Part shown: positions 46,516 through 55,115 of the stretch, in pieces
Layout of the letters: every line of letters starts with the position of its first letter
Numbering within the stretch: position 1 is the first letter of the stretch
Source: Tianweitania aestuarii
Lineage (GTDB): Bacteria; Pseudomonadota; Alphaproteobacteria; Rhizobiales; Rhizobiaceae
Direction: 5' to 3'
Length of the DNA stretch: 64,000 nt
Assembly (NCBI RefSeq): GCF_018457165.1
Contig: NZ_JAFMNX010000001.1
Location: 1,302,001-1,366,000 of the forward strand
Program-made: the position numbers and the translations under genes
The notes under the pieces: model-generated
Databases searched by the model: none
What the model was told of the DNA's origin: nothing
Seen by the model: only the letters and a program-made list of their open reading frames with translations

Positions 46516-46932
46516 ATGTCGCCCAATCCAACCAAGTTGATCAACCGGAAAGTCGGAAACTGGTGGGCTGACGATCGAAAGAACTGGTGCGCTTATTGTG
46601 GCGTTGCGCTTGAAGTGGGCGGCAACCAGCCGAATATGCGGACCCGCGACCATGTTATGCCCAGAACTCACAAAGGTACGGCGGTGACAATTCCGGCGTG
46701 CCGCTGCTGCAATCAGGCAAAAGCCAACCGCAGCATGCCCGAGTTTCTTTCCTCCAAATACTTTGCGGAGGTGCGCGACAGGAAGCTTGCCAACAGCTGG
46801 TCGCTAAGAGACCTCTGGCTCGTGACCGCACTTGCAGCGGTGGAACAGGCAAAGGGATGCGAGAACGATGAAAGACAGTCTGTTTTGAAGATACCTGCGC
46901 CGAAGCCAGCGAACCGGCAGCAGCCGCGATGA
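46516..46932 (+). CDS. Small HNH-type protein, 138 residues
   Basis: A compact HNH-like zinc finger: CAYCG (Cys25, Cys28), then TRDHVMPRTHKG (His46 as the likely catalytic histidine), then IPACRCCNQAKANRSMPEF (Cys62/64/65, Asn66, Asn71). The layout is the Cys-x2-Cys, Asp-His, Cys-x2-Cys-Asn form of HNH nucleases. Residues 85-138 show no recognised domain. It may be a nuclease or only a zinc/nucleic-acid binding relative. It overlaps crcB by four bases (ATGA), which is odd company for a fluoride exporter. Confidence 0.75.
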   Translation: MSPNPTKLINRKVGNWWADDRKNWCAYCGVALEVGGNQPNMRTRDHVMPRTHKGTAVTIPACRCCNQAKANRSMPEFLSSKYFAEVRDRKLANSWSLRDLWLVTALAAVEQAKGCENDERQSVLKIPAPKPANRQQPR

Positions 46933-47306
46933 ACAACCTTCTTCTGGTTGCCGCAGGGGGCGCGGTCGGCGCGTCCTTGCGTCATCTCGTGAACGCCGGC
47001 AGTGCGCGTCTGACGACGACGGCCTTTCCTTGGTGGACGATCGTCATCAACATCCTGGGATCGCTGATCATGGGCCTGCTCGTCGGTTGGCTTGCGCGAC
47101 GAAGCGGCACGTCGGATGCCTTGCGCCTGTTTGTCGCCACCGGCATGCTTGGCGGCTTCACGACATTCTCGGCTTTCTCGCTCGATTTCGCGACACTCTG
47201 GCAGCGCGGCGAGGTCATGGGAGCCTTCGGCTATGTGGCTGCAAGCGTCATCGTGTCTTTGATTGCCGTCTTTGCGGGATTGTGGGTCGCGCGCATCCTG
47301 CCGTGA
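46929..47306 (+). CDS. crcB: CrcB/Fluc fluoride channel
   Basis: 125 residues with four membrane helices, the normal size for Fluc channels that let fluoride out of the cell as antiparallel dimers. GGAVGASLRHLVN in helix 1, WWTIVINILGSLIMGLLVG in helix 2 and the broken helix 3, TGMLGGFTTFSAFSLD, are diagnostic. It overlaps the HNH gene by four bases, so no fluoride riboswitch is expected directly before it, and none is seen. Confidence 0.94.
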   Translation: MNNLLLVAAGGAVGASLRHLVNAGSARLTTTAFPWWTIVINILGSLIMGLLVGWLARRSGTSDALRLFVATGMLGGFTTFSAFSLDFATLWQRGEVMGAFGYVAASVIVSLIAVFAGLWVARILP

Positions 47307-47337
47307 TGCTATCTGCGGATCAAACAGAGCGTGAAGT

Positions 47338-48321
47338 ATGGCAGGCGTTGAAGTAAAATCGGTGGATGCGGGCGAGGCGGGCATGCGTCTCGATCGCTGG
47401 TTCAAATCCCATTATCCAGGGCTGGGCTTCGGCCACCTGCAGAAGCTGCTGCGATCCGGTCAGGTGCGCATCGATGGAAGCCGTGCGAAAGCCGACACGC
47501 GTATCCAGCCCGGCCAGTCGATCCGCATCCCCCCGCTGGGTATCGACGAGAAGGGTACGGGCGGACCGCTGACGGCGCGCACCATTCGCGGTCAGGATGA
47601 CGGCGATCTGCTTGCCAAGATGCTGATCCATGAGGACGACAAGGTCTTCGTGTTCAACAAGCCTGCGGGTCTGGCAGTGCAGGGTGGTTCGGGCGTTTCG
47701 CGCCACGTTGACGGCATGCTGGAAGCCTGGCGCAACAAGAAGGGCGAAAAGCCGCGTCTGGTGCATCGCCTCGATCGCGATACATCCGGCGTGCTCGTCG
47801 TCGCGCGCTCGCGGCTGGCTGCGATGAAGCTCGCGGAAGCCTTCCGTCACCGGGAAACGCAGAAGACCTATTGGTCGCTCGTCAAAGGTGTGCCCAAGCA
47901 GCGGGAAGGCCGCATTTCCTCGTGGCTCATTCGGGAAACCACGCCTGATGGCGACCGCATGCGCGTGGCCAAGCATGGCGAAAAGGGTGCCGATCACGCC
48001 GTATCGAACTACCGCATTGTCGAGCAGGCTGGCCAGCAGTTGAGCTGGCTCGAGATGGAGCCTTATACCGGCCGGACCCATCAGCTGCGCGTTCATGCGC
48101 TCGACATGGGCTGCCCGATCATCGGCGATCCCAAATATTTTGAGGCCGATCAGAACTGGGACTTTCCCGGCGGCATGCAGAACCGTTTGCATCTGCATGC
48201 GCGGCGGATCGTGATCCCGCATCCGGATCGCGGCTCGATCGATGTGACGGCCGAGATGCCACCGCATATGGTGCAAAGCTGGAACCTGCTCGGCTTCGAA
48301 GAAGCAAGCGCGGCCGATTAA
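47338..48321 (+). CDS. RluA/RluC-family rRNA pseudouridine synthase
   Basis: 327 residues. An N-terminal S4 RNA-binding domain (about 17-65, MRLDRWFKSHYPGLGFGHLQKLLRSGQVRIDG) is followed by the catalytic domain, with catalytic Asp146 in VHRLDRDTSGVLV. The GRTHQLRVHALDMGCPIIGD motif near residue 245 completes the fold. The closest type is RluC, which modifies three uridines in 23S rRNA, but RluD-like specificity cannot be excluded. It starts 31 bases after crcB. Confidence 0.9.
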   Translation: MAGVEVKSVDAGEAGMRLDRWFKSHYPGLGFGHLQKLLRSGQVRIDGSRAKADTRIQPGQSIRIPPLGIDEKGTGGPLTARTIRGQDDGDLLAKMLIHEDDKVFVFNKPAGLAVQGGSGVSRHVDGMLEAWRNKKGEKPRLVHRLDRDTSGVLVVARSRLAAMKLAEAFRHRETQKTYWSLVKGVPKQREGRISSWLIRETTPDGDRMRVAKHGEKGADHAVSNYRIVEQAGQQLSWLEMEPYTGRTHQLRVHALDMGCPIIGDPKYFEADQNWDFPGGMQNRLHLHARRIVIPHPDRGSIDVTAEMPPHMVQSWNLLGFEEASAAD

Positions 48322-48381
48322 AGGTAGCGAAGCAGCGTTTCCATTCCTATCTGTGCTGCTTCAAGCAGAGTGCGAGTTTTC

Positions 48382-49182
48382 ATGCGCGACATCCTGAACG
48401 ACCTTGAAGGCGGACCTGTTCACAAAGACGAGGACCCGGTGAAGCGGGCGCAGCGGCTCACCAAGCCGGTGATGCCCAAGCGCTTCTACAAGGACGTCGC
48501 CGTTGTTCAGAATGCGGTTGGCTGGGTGGTCGAGCTTGATGGCAAGGCGATCCGCACGCCGGGTCAGCGGGTGATTGCACTGCCTTCAGAAGCGGCAGCA
48601 GCGCTGGTGGCCGATGAGTTCCGGGCTCAGGAAGATGTGGTCAATCTTGCGACCATGCCGGCTTATCGGCTGGTGAACACCGCGGTCGATGGTGTGGCGA
48701 GTGATCCGCAGGCGGTGATCGAAGACATCATGCGCTTCGCTTCGTCCGACCTTGTTTTCTACCGGGCCGACTCACCGGAAAAGCTGGTCGCGCTGCAGGC
48801 CGAAGGCTGGGATCCGGTGCTGGACTGGGCGCGCACGACACTTGGTGCACGCTTTTTCCTGGCGGAGGGCGTCATGCATGTCGAGCAGCCCAAGGAATCC
48901 GTTGCCGCGGTCGGCTTTCACCTCAAGCGCGACGCAGACCCGTTTCGGCTGGCTTCGCTTCACATCATGACCTCGATTGCCGGTTCGGCGCTGATTGCGC
49001 TGGCGCTGGAAGCCGGTGAACTTAGCTTCGATGGAGCGTGGAACGCTGCCCATGTCGATGAAGACTGGAACATTGCGCAGTGGGGTGAGGATGAGGAAGC
49101 GCAGGCACGCCGCGCATTCCGTCGCCGCGATATGCAAGCGGCGCACGCTTTACTGCAAACGCGCGCTGTAGACGGGCAGTAA
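48382..49182 (+). CDS. ATP12-family chaperone protein
   Basis: 266 residues from ATG 48382; GTG 48370 is an alternative. KRFYKDVAVVQNAVGWVVELDGKAIRTPGQ, then MPAYRLVNTAVDGV, and the acidic end WNIAQWGEDEEAQARR identify the ATP12 family. In mitochondria it helps assemble the F1 alpha subunit; alphaproteobacterial proteins are its homologues, with the role in bacterial F1 assembly inferred. It follows the pseudouridine synthase by 60 bases. Confidence 0.9.
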   Translation: MRDILNDLEGGPVHKDEDPVKRAQRLTKPVMPKRFYKDVAVVQNAVGWVVELDGKAIRTPGQRVIALPSEAAAALVADEFRAQEDVVNLATMPAYRLVNTAVDGVASDPQAVIEDIMRFASSDLVFYRADSPEKLVALQAEGWDPVLDWARTTLGARFFLAEGVMHVEQPKESVAAVGFHLKRDADPFRLASLHIMTSIAGSALIALALEAGELSFDGAWNAAHVDEDWNIAQWGEDEEAQARRAFRRRDMQAAHALLQTRAVDGQ

Positions 49183-49213
49183 GAGCCTCGCTTCGCCGGG
49201 GCCGCGCTCCAGC

Positions 49214-49402
49214 TTAGTTCTTCTGCGGAACGTCTTCCTGAACAGCCACATCATGGTACCAGCCGCTTTCCGGCATGATCACCGGAGCCGGCGCTGACGG
49301 CTGCGAAGCCTTGTCCCACTTGCGAAAGCCTTTAAGGCGGCCGGCGCGGCCTCCAACGGGAAACTCATAGATCGTTGCTGAAGAAGTCTGGGAAGTCGTC
49401 AT
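49214..49402 (-). CDS. DUF2735 protein, 62 residues
   Basis: 62 residues from the ATG complementary to 49400-49402, preceded by GGAAGGAAG on the minus strand. ATIYEFPVGGRAGRLKGF and the SGWYHDVAVQED end fit DUF2735, a family of small soluble proteins found next to glnII in rhizobia. No function is known. It is divergent from glnII with 328 bases between the starts, so it may share nitrogen control. A longer upstream frame to 49567 is not supported. Confidence 0.8.
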   Translation of the reverse strand: MTTSQTSSATIYEFPVGGRAGRLKGFRKWDKASQPSAPAPVIMPESGWYHDVAVQEDVPQKN

Positions 49403-49458
49403 GGCGCTTCCTTCCAAGTCGTTGTTTGTCCGAAGACTATGATGTCGAATATAGAGAC

Positions 49459-49475
49459 TGCAAATGATTTGTGCA
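49459..49475. promoter_or_regulatory. Candidate NtrC binding site upstream of glnII
   Basis: TGCAAATGATTTGTGCA keeps the outer TGCA...TGCA arms and 17-base length of the NtrC consensus (TGCAC, then GTGCA). It lies about 170 bases upstream of the sigma-54 promoter, a usual enhancer distance. Confidence 0.55.
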
Positions 49476-49636
49476 ATGAAGCCTATTTTTTGAGCGGCAT
49501 CCTGCAGAGCTGATCCGGCGATTGGGCCGGTAAGATCATCAACGGTTCTGCTGCCTGCCGGTTCCACTCATGCGCAGCCTTGTTTGCGTGGGATCCGAGG
49601 GCCAACTTGCGTCTATTGCCATCGTTGCAGTTCAAT

Positions 49637-49652
49637 TGGCACGCCCCTTGCT
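49637..49652 (+). promoter_or_regulatory. Sigma-54 promoter of glnII
   Basis: TGGCAC-GCCCC-TTGCT matches the -24/-12 consensus exactly, with GG and GC ten bases apart. The start would fall near 49663, leaving about 68 bases of leader before the glnII ATG at 49731. GlnII in rhizobia is known to be NtrC- and sigma-54-dependent. Confidence 0.88.
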
Positions 49653-49730
49653 AAGTATGATCTGACGCCGTCGGTCCCTTCACGACCGCACCGACGAGGA
49701 CGCTTCAGGTCGTGGTTACGAGAGGCTAGA

Positions 49731-50771
49731 ATGACAAAGTACAAGCTCGAGTATATTTGGCTGGATGGCTACACGCCGGTCCCCAACTTGCGCGGCAAAA
49801 CGCAGATCAAGGAGTTCGCCTCCTTCCCAACGCTTGAAGAGCTTCCTTTGTGGGGCTTCGATGGCTCGTCCACGATGCAGGCTGAAGGCCACTCGTCGGA
49901 TTGCGTTCTGAAGCCGGTCGCCGTGTATCCGGATCCCGCCCGTACCAACGGCGTGCTGGTGATGTGCGAAGTCATGATGCCCGATGGGGTCACGCCGCAC
50001 GCCTCCAACAGCCGCGCGACCATCTTGGACGATGACGGCGCCTGGTTCGGCTTCGAACAGGAATACTTCTTCTACAAGGACGGCCGTCCGCTGGGCTTCC
50101 CGGAATCCGGCTATCCCGCTCCGCAGGGTCCGTACTACACGGGCGTCGGCTTCAAGAATGTCGGCAACGTCGCGCGTCAGATCGTCGAAGAACACCTCGA
50201 CCTCTGCCTGGCCGCCGGCATCAACCACGAAGGCATCAATGCCGAAGTGGCCAAGGGCCAGTGGGAATTCCAGATCTTCGGCAAGGGCTCCAAGAAGGCT
50301 GCCGATCAGATCTGGATGGCGCGCTACCTGCTGCTTCGTTTGACCGAAAAGTACGGCATCGACATCGAGTTCCACTGCAAGCCGCTGGGCGACACCGACT
50401 GGAACGGCTCGGGCATGCACTGCAACTTCTCGACGGCGCATATGCGCGAAGTCGGCGGCAAGGACTACTTCGAGGCACTCATGGCTGCCTTCGACAAAAA
50501 CCTCGATGACCACATCGCGGTTTACGGTCCGGACAACGACAAGCGCCTGACCGGCAAGCACGAGACCGCACCGTGGAACAAGTTCTCCTATGGTGTTGCC
50601 GATCGTGGCGCTTCAATCCGTGTACCGCATTCCTTCGTGAACAACGGCTACAAGGGCTATCTCGAGGATCGCCGCCCGAATTCGCAGGGCGACCCGTACC
50701 AGATCGCCTCGCAGGTGCTGAAGACGATTGCCGACGTTCCTGTTGAGGGCGTCAAGAAGGCTGCCGCTTAA
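49731..50771 (+). CDS. glnII: Glutamine synthetase type II
   Basis: 346 residues, the length of eukaryote-like GSII found in rhizobia and some other bacteria. It makes glutamine from glutamate, ammonia and ATP in the cytosol. KYKLEYIWLDGYTPVPNLRGK at the start, LPLWGFDGSSTMQAEGHSSD (substrate region) and FGFEQEYFF (metal-binding Glu) are present. There is no adenylylation loop. Start ATG 49731 replaces an upstream in-frame start at 49584 that would place the promoter inside the gene. Confidence 0.96.
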   Translation: MTKYKLEYIWLDGYTPVPNLRGKTQIKEFASFPTLEELPLWGFDGSSTMQAEGHSSDCVLKPVAVYPDPARTNGVLVMCEVMMPDGVTPHASNSRATILDDDGAWFGFEQEYFFYKDGRPLGFPESGYPAPQGPYYTGVGFKNVGNVARQIVEEHLDLCLAAGINHEGINAEVAKGQWEFQIFGKGSKKAADQIWMARYLLLRLTEKYGIDIEFHCKPLGDTDWNGSGMHCNFSTAHMREVGGKDYFEALMAAFDKNLDDHIAVYGPDNDKRLTGKHETAPWNKFSYGVADRGASIRVPHSFVNNGYKGYLEDRRPNSQGDPYQIASQVLKTIADVPVEGVKKAAA

Positions 50772-50800
50772 AGACTGCTGATAATCCGAAGGGGAACAGC

Positions 50801-50836
50801 GAAGGGGCTCGGCAGGAAACTGCCGGGCCTTCTTTA
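50801..50836 (+). terminator. Probable terminator after glnII
   Basis: An inner stem CGGCAG/CTGCCG with a GAAA loop is extended by GAAGG/CCTTC across a small bulge and followed by TTTA. It lies 30 bases after glnII and before the convergent YdeI-family gene. Confidence 0.65.
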
Positions 50837-50871
50837 CATTCAAGCGTCGGTTGAGATGCTTACTGAGCGAG

Positions 50872-51471
50872 CTAGCGCTTGCGCTGAGGATAAATCGTCT
50901 CGCCTCGGGCAAGCATGGCCACATACCGCTCTATGTTGCGGGCACGCGCGGCCGGCGTCTTGATGGTGTGCATACGGAAAGCAAGCGCAAAACGATTTTG
51001 CTCGGTGAGAACGGCGAGCATGGCGTGCGCAGCCTCGTCCTGCTCTATCGCCTGCTGCAGGTCATGTGGGATCTTCAGATCCTTGCCGCTGGCATAGGCG
51101 CGCTCCCATCGGCCATCTGCCTTTGCGCTTTCGACGTGGTGCAGACCGTGTTCCGTCATCCGCCCTTCAGCGATGAGGCGCGCAACATTGTCGACATTGA
51201 TCTTGCTCCAAACGCTGCGGGGGCCGCGTGGCGTGTAGCGCTGCAGAAAGCTGACGTCGTCGTGACTTTTACGGATCGCGTCGATCCAGCCCCAGCAAAG
51301 CACGACATCAACAGCCTGCGCCGGTGTGATCGTGGTCAGGCCGCTCTTCACCTTATGGATCTTGATCCAGATCTCGTCCTCGCTGTCGTGATGCAGCGCC
51401 AGCCAGTCGTTGAACGAGCTGGCATTCGCGAACGTCTGCACCTTGGATGGATCAACACTGATCTTTGGCAT
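50872..51471 (-). CDS. YdeI/OmpD-associated family protein
   Basis: 199 residues. DEIWIKIHKVKSG, VDVVLCWGWIDAIRKSHDDVSFLQRYTPRGPRSVWSKIN-type sequence in the first half, and the Arg/Lys-rich end are characteristic of the YdeI (OmpD-associated) family. E. coli YdeI has been linked to bacteriocin or peptide tolerance, but the biochemical role is unknown. It is downstream of glnA on the same strand, separated by a strong terminator, so it is probably a separate unit. Confidence 0.82.
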   Translation of the reverse strand: MPKISVDPSKVQTFANASSFNDWLALHHDSEDEIWIKIHKVKSGLTTITPAQAVDVVLCWGWIDAIRKSHDDVSFLQRYTPRGPRSVWSKINVDNVARLIAEGRMTEHGLHHVESAKADGRWERAYASGKDLKIPHDLQQAIEQDEAAHAMLAVLTEQNRFALAFRMHTIKTPAARARNIERYVAMLARGETIYPQRKR

Positions 51472-51518
51472 AGCGTACCTTCGAAGAGGTCTATGTGAGC
51501 CGTTCCGAACAACAAAAA

Positions 51519-51542
51519 AGCCCCGCCTTCTCAGGCGGGGCT
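51519..51542 (-). terminator. Rho-independent terminator after glnA
   Basis: A perfect 9-bp stem, AGCCCCGCC (51519-51527) with GGCGGGGCT (51534-51542). Read on the minus strand it is followed by a run of six T. It lies 19 bases after the glnA stop and insulates the YdeI-family gene. Confidence 0.85.
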
Positions 51543-51561
51543 TTGCTTAGCTTCGGTCGGT

Positions 51562-52971
51562 TTAGACCGAGTAGTACATGTCGAACTCAACCGGATGCGG
51601 CGTCATTTCGAAGCGCATGACCTCGGCCATCTTCAGCTCGATATAGGCGTCGATCTGGTCGTCGTCGAACACGCCGCCGGCCTTGAGGAAGCCGCGGTCG
51701 CGGTCGAGGCTCTGGAGCGCTTCGCGCAGCGAGCCGGACACGGTCGGGATCTTCTTCAGTTCCTTCGGCGGCAGATCATAAAGATCCTTGTCCATCGGCT
51801 GGCCAGGATGGATCTTGTTCTTGATGCCGTCGAGACCGGCCATCAGGAGGGCTGCAAAGGCGAGATAGGCGTTTGCGCCCGGATCCGGGAAGCGGACTTC
51901 AACGCGTTTCGACTTCGGCGAGGAGCCGAACGGAATACGGCAGGACGCCGAACGGTTGCGCGCGGAATAAGCGAGCAGCACCGGCGCTTCATAACCTGGA
52001 ACGAGACGCTTGTAGGAGTTCGTCAGCGGGTTGGTAAAGGCATTGACCGCCTTGGCGTGCTTGATGACGCCGCCGATGAAGAACAGGCAGCTTTCCGACA
52101 GGCCAGCATATTCGTTGCCGGCGAAGGTCGGCTTGCCATCGCGCCAGATCGACATGTGCACGTGCATGCCCGAGCCGTTGTCGCCGAAGACCGGCTTCGG
52201 CATGAAGGTCGCGGTCTTGCCATAGGCGTTGGCGACCTGATGCACGACATACTTGTAGATCTGCATCTTGTCGGCGTTGCGAACGAGCGAGTCGAACTTG
52301 AGGCCGAGTTCGTGCTGCGCGGCAGCCACTTCGTGGTGATGCTTTTCGGTGCGCACGCCCATTTCGGACAGAACGGTCAGCATTTCCGAACGCATGTCCT
52401 GTGCGGAATCGATCGGCGGAACCGGGAAATAGCCGCCCTTGACGCGCGGGCGATGGCCCATATTGCCGGTTTCGTAATCGGTGTCGTCGTTGGTCGGCAA
52501 TTCGGTGGAGTCGAGCTTGAAGCCGGTGTTGTACGGATCAGCCTTGTACTTCACGTCGTCGAAGATGAAGAACTCGGCTTCCGGACCAACGAAGATCGTG
52601 TCGCCTACGCCTTCAGCCTTCATGTAGGCTTCGGCCTTCTTGGCGGTGCCGCGCGGATCGCGGTTGTAGGCTTCGCCGGAGACCGGATCGAGGATATCGC
52701 ACATCACCACCATGGTGGACTGTGCGAAGAACGGATCCATGTGGACCGTGTCCATATCCGGCATCAGCACCATGTCGGACTCGTTGATCGCCTTCCAGCC
52801 GCTGATGGAGGAGCCGTCGAACATGACGCCATCAGCGAACATGTCTTCATCAACTTCCACCACATCCATCGTGACGTGGTGCATCTTGCCCTTCGGATCA
52901 GTGAAGCGCAGGTCAACGAACTTTACCTCGTTGTCCTTGATCTGCTTCATGATGTCATTGGCTGTCGTCAT
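51562..52971 (-). CDS. glnA: Glutamine synthetase type I
   Basis: 469 residues, a dodecameric [31 protein letters not shown], and the ATP-binding and central loop regions are intact. Tyr398 in [13 protein letters not shown] is the adenylylation site used by GlnE, so activity should respond to nitrogen supply through PII. It follows glnB by 41 bases with a GGAAAGA ribosome site, forming the classic rhizobial glnBA operon. Confidence 0.97.
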   Translation of the reverse strand: MTTANDIMKQIKDNEVKFVDLRFTDPKGKMHHVTMDVVEVDEDMFADGVMFDGSSISGWKAINESDMVLMPDMDTVHMDPFFAQSTMVVMCDILDPVSGEAYNRDPRGTAKKAEAYMKAEGVGDTIFVGPEAEFFIFDDVKYKADPYNTGFKLDSTELPTNDDTDYETGNMGHRPRVKGGYFPVPPIDSAQDMRSEMLTVLSEMGVRTEKHHHEVAAAQHELGLKFDSLVRNADKMQIYKYVVHQVANAYGKTATFMPKPVFGDNGSGMHVHMSIWRDGKPTFAGNEYAGLSESCLFFIGGVIKHAKAVNAFTNPLTNSYKRLVPGYEAPVLLAYSARNRSASCRIPFGSSPKSKRVEVRFPDPGANAYLAFAALLMAGLDGIKNKIHPGQPMDKDLYDLPPKELKKIPTVSGSLREALQSLDRDRGFLKAGGVFDDDQIDAYIELKMAEVMRFEMTPHPVEFDMYYSV

Positions 52972-53012
52972 GTTGTCTTTCCTGTCTCCGGTGGGATGGT
53001 TTCTGCCGTGGC

Positions 53013-53381
<369 letters not shown>

Positions 53382-53405
53382 TCATTTGCCGCTCGCACTG
53401 TTGTA

Positions 53406-53421
53406 AGCAGGAAGCGTGCCA
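53406..53421 (-). promoter_or_regulatory. Sigma-54 promoter of glnBA
   Basis: On the minus strand: TGGCAC-GCTTC-CTGCT, with GG and GC ten bases apart; only the first base of the -12 element is off consensus. The start would fall near 53395, about 45 bases before the glnB ATG. Rhizobial glnBA operons are known to use a sigma-54 promoter. Confidence 0.75.
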
Positions 53422-53549
53422 AAGCCTAGCCTTTCAAGCGGCTTCCAACAGGCTTCGCGCGAACACGCGCGACAGCTGACGATGCTTGGGAAACGGATCA
53501 ACGAAATTCTCGTTATGCAAACGAGAAGAGCAAGTCGCCGCCTTTTTGA

Positions 53550-53566
53550 TGCACAAATGGCAGGCA
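53550..53566. promoter_or_regulatory. Possible NtrC-like site upstream of glnB
   Basis: The 17-mer TGCACAAATGGCAGGCA has one good half-site (TGCAC) and one degenerate half (AGGCA), about 130 bases upstream of the glnBA sigma-54 element. It is weak and offered only as a candidate. Confidence 0.25.
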
Positions 53567-53633
53567 GATTGCGCGAAGAATGTGCTTTAGTGGGATCGTT
53601 TGCTTAGCAGCAGCCGATCGAACGGGAGACATG

Positions 53634-55115
53634 ATGGAAGTCCTTACGCCAAAGGAGATGGGGCAGGCCGATCGCCTCGCAGAACAGGCTGGAAGGTCCT
53701 TGTGGCACCTGATGCAGGCGGCTGGCGGTTCGGTGGCGCGTGAGGCTTTGGCGCGGTTCCCCGATAGGCGCTCGGTCGCGGTTTTGTGTGGGCCCGGCAA
53801 CAATGGTGGCGACGGCTATGTTGCCGCTCGCCTATTGCGCGAAAGCGGTCTGGCGGTGGATGTTTGGCGCAGTGCTGAGCCGAAGCCGGGAAGCGATGCC
53901 GCACGCGCGGCGGATGCATGGAAAGGTGCGGTGGGCGCGCTGGCGGATTTCACGCCACAAGCCGACATGCTGGTGATCGACGCCCTGTTCGGCGCTGGCC
54001 TGGCGCGCGACTTGGATGGCGCAGAACGCGAAGCGGTGGAACGGGTGAAGGCTGCCGGCTCTGTCGTGCTCGCCGTTGATCTGCCATCCGGTGTCTCGGG
54101 CTCGAGTGGTGAGGTTATGGGCGAGGCGTTGCAAGCCGATTGCACCGTGACCTTCTTCCGTCCAAAGCCCGGTCATCTCCTATATCCCGGACGGGCACTG
54201 TGCGGTGAGGTCGTCGTCGCGGACATCGGCATTCCCGCCGGCGTTCTGGCTGACATCGAACCACAGCTATGGGCGAATGAACCCGCCCAGTGGCGGCATG
54301 CCCTGCCACGCCCAAAAAACATCGCGCACAAGTACCAGCGCGGTCATGTCGCTGTTTTCTCGGGCAAGATGTCGGCCACGGGCGCTGCGCGGCTTTCGGC
54401 GGACGCGGCTGCGCGGGCAGGGGCTGGCGCGGTGACGGTTTTGTCCCCGCCGGATGCGATGGCGGCGCTGGCGACGCACCTGACCGCCACCATGCTGCAC
54501 CGCTTCGATGCGCCCGAGGATGTTCTTGCGTTCATCAAGGAGCGGAAGGTTCATGCTGCGGTTTGCGGGCCGGGTTTTGGCACCGGGGAAAAGCAGAAGG
54601 CGGTTGTCGAAACCCTGATGCATGAGAGTGATGTGCCGCTGGTGATCGATGCCGATGCCATCACGGTCCTGTCGCAAGACCTGGACTGCTTTCTGGCTGT
54701 GCGGAACAGCGGCGAGCCAACTCTGGTGCTAACCCCGCATGAGGGTGAGTTCGGCCGCTTGTTTCCGGATTTGGCGGAGAACAAGACACTGTCGAAGGTG
54801 GAACGTGCGCGGCTGGCAGCGGCCCGCGCAAAGGCGGTTGTGATCTATAAAGGTGCGGACACCGTGATTGCCGCATCGGATGGGCGTGCTGCGATCAATA
54901 CCAATGGCACAGTGTGGCTCGCGACGGCGGGATCCGGGGACGTGCTGGCCGGGCTGGTTGCGGCGCTGCTGGGGCAGGGCATGCCACCGTTCGAAGCGGC
55001 TTGTGCTGCGGTGTGGATCCATGGGCAAGCCGGACAGCGGGAGGGCTTCGGGCTGACTGCGGAAGATCTGCCGCAAGCAGCCCGCAAGGTCCTGGCGGAG
55101 TTGATTAGTCGTTGA
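53634..55115 (+). CDS. nnr: Bifunctional NAD(P)H-hydrate repair enzyme
   Basis: 493 residues with two domains. The N-terminal YjeF epimerase (VLCGPGNNGGDGYVAARLL, about 51-69) interconverts R and S forms of NAD(P)HX. The C-terminal ADP-dependent dehydratase of the ribokinase-like fold (LVIDADAIT, TPHEGEFGRLFPDL, and AGSGDVLAG at 432-440) restores NAD(P)H. ATG 53634 is preferred to ATG 53631 because GGGAG then lies five bases upstream. It is divergent from glnB. Its last 11 bases overlap the convergent DUF72 gene. Confidence 0.94.
   Translation: MEVLTPKEMGQADRLAEQAGRSLWHLMQAAGGSVAREALARFPDRRSVAVLCGPGNNGGDGYVAARLLRESGLAVDVWRSAEPKPGSDAARAADAWKGAVGALADFTPQADMLVIDALFGAGLARDLDGAEREAVERVKAAGSVVLAVDLPSGVSGSSGEVMGEALQADCTVTFFRPKPGHLLYPGRALCGEVVVADIGIPAGVLADIEPQLWANEPAQWRHALPRPKNIAHKYQRGHVAVFSGKMSATGAARLSADAAARAGAGAVTVLSPPDAMAALATHLTATMLHRFDAPEDVLAFIKERKVHAAVCGPGFGTGEKQKAVVETLMHESDVPLVIDADAITVLSQDLDCFLAVRNSGEPTLVLTPHEGEFGRLFPDLAENKTLSKVERARLAAARAKAVVIYKGADTVIAASDGRAAINTNGTVWLATAGSGDVLAGLVAALLGQGMPPFEAACAAVWIHGQAGQREGFGLTAEDLPQAARKVLAELISR

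Larger units (their letters stand above)
49403..49730. promoter_or_regulatory. DUF2735-glnII divergent control region
   Basis: 328 bases without a gene. From left to right it contains a palindromic NtrC-like site (49459-49475), an AT-rich stretch, and the sigma-54 promoter of glnII (49637-49652). No clear -24/-12 element was found for the leftward DUF2735 gene. Confidence 0.7.

Noticed and set aside
46930-46930. Fluoride riboswitch before crcB
   Set aside because: crcB overlaps the preceding gene, leaving no leader, and no riboswitch-like fold was seen before the HNH gene.
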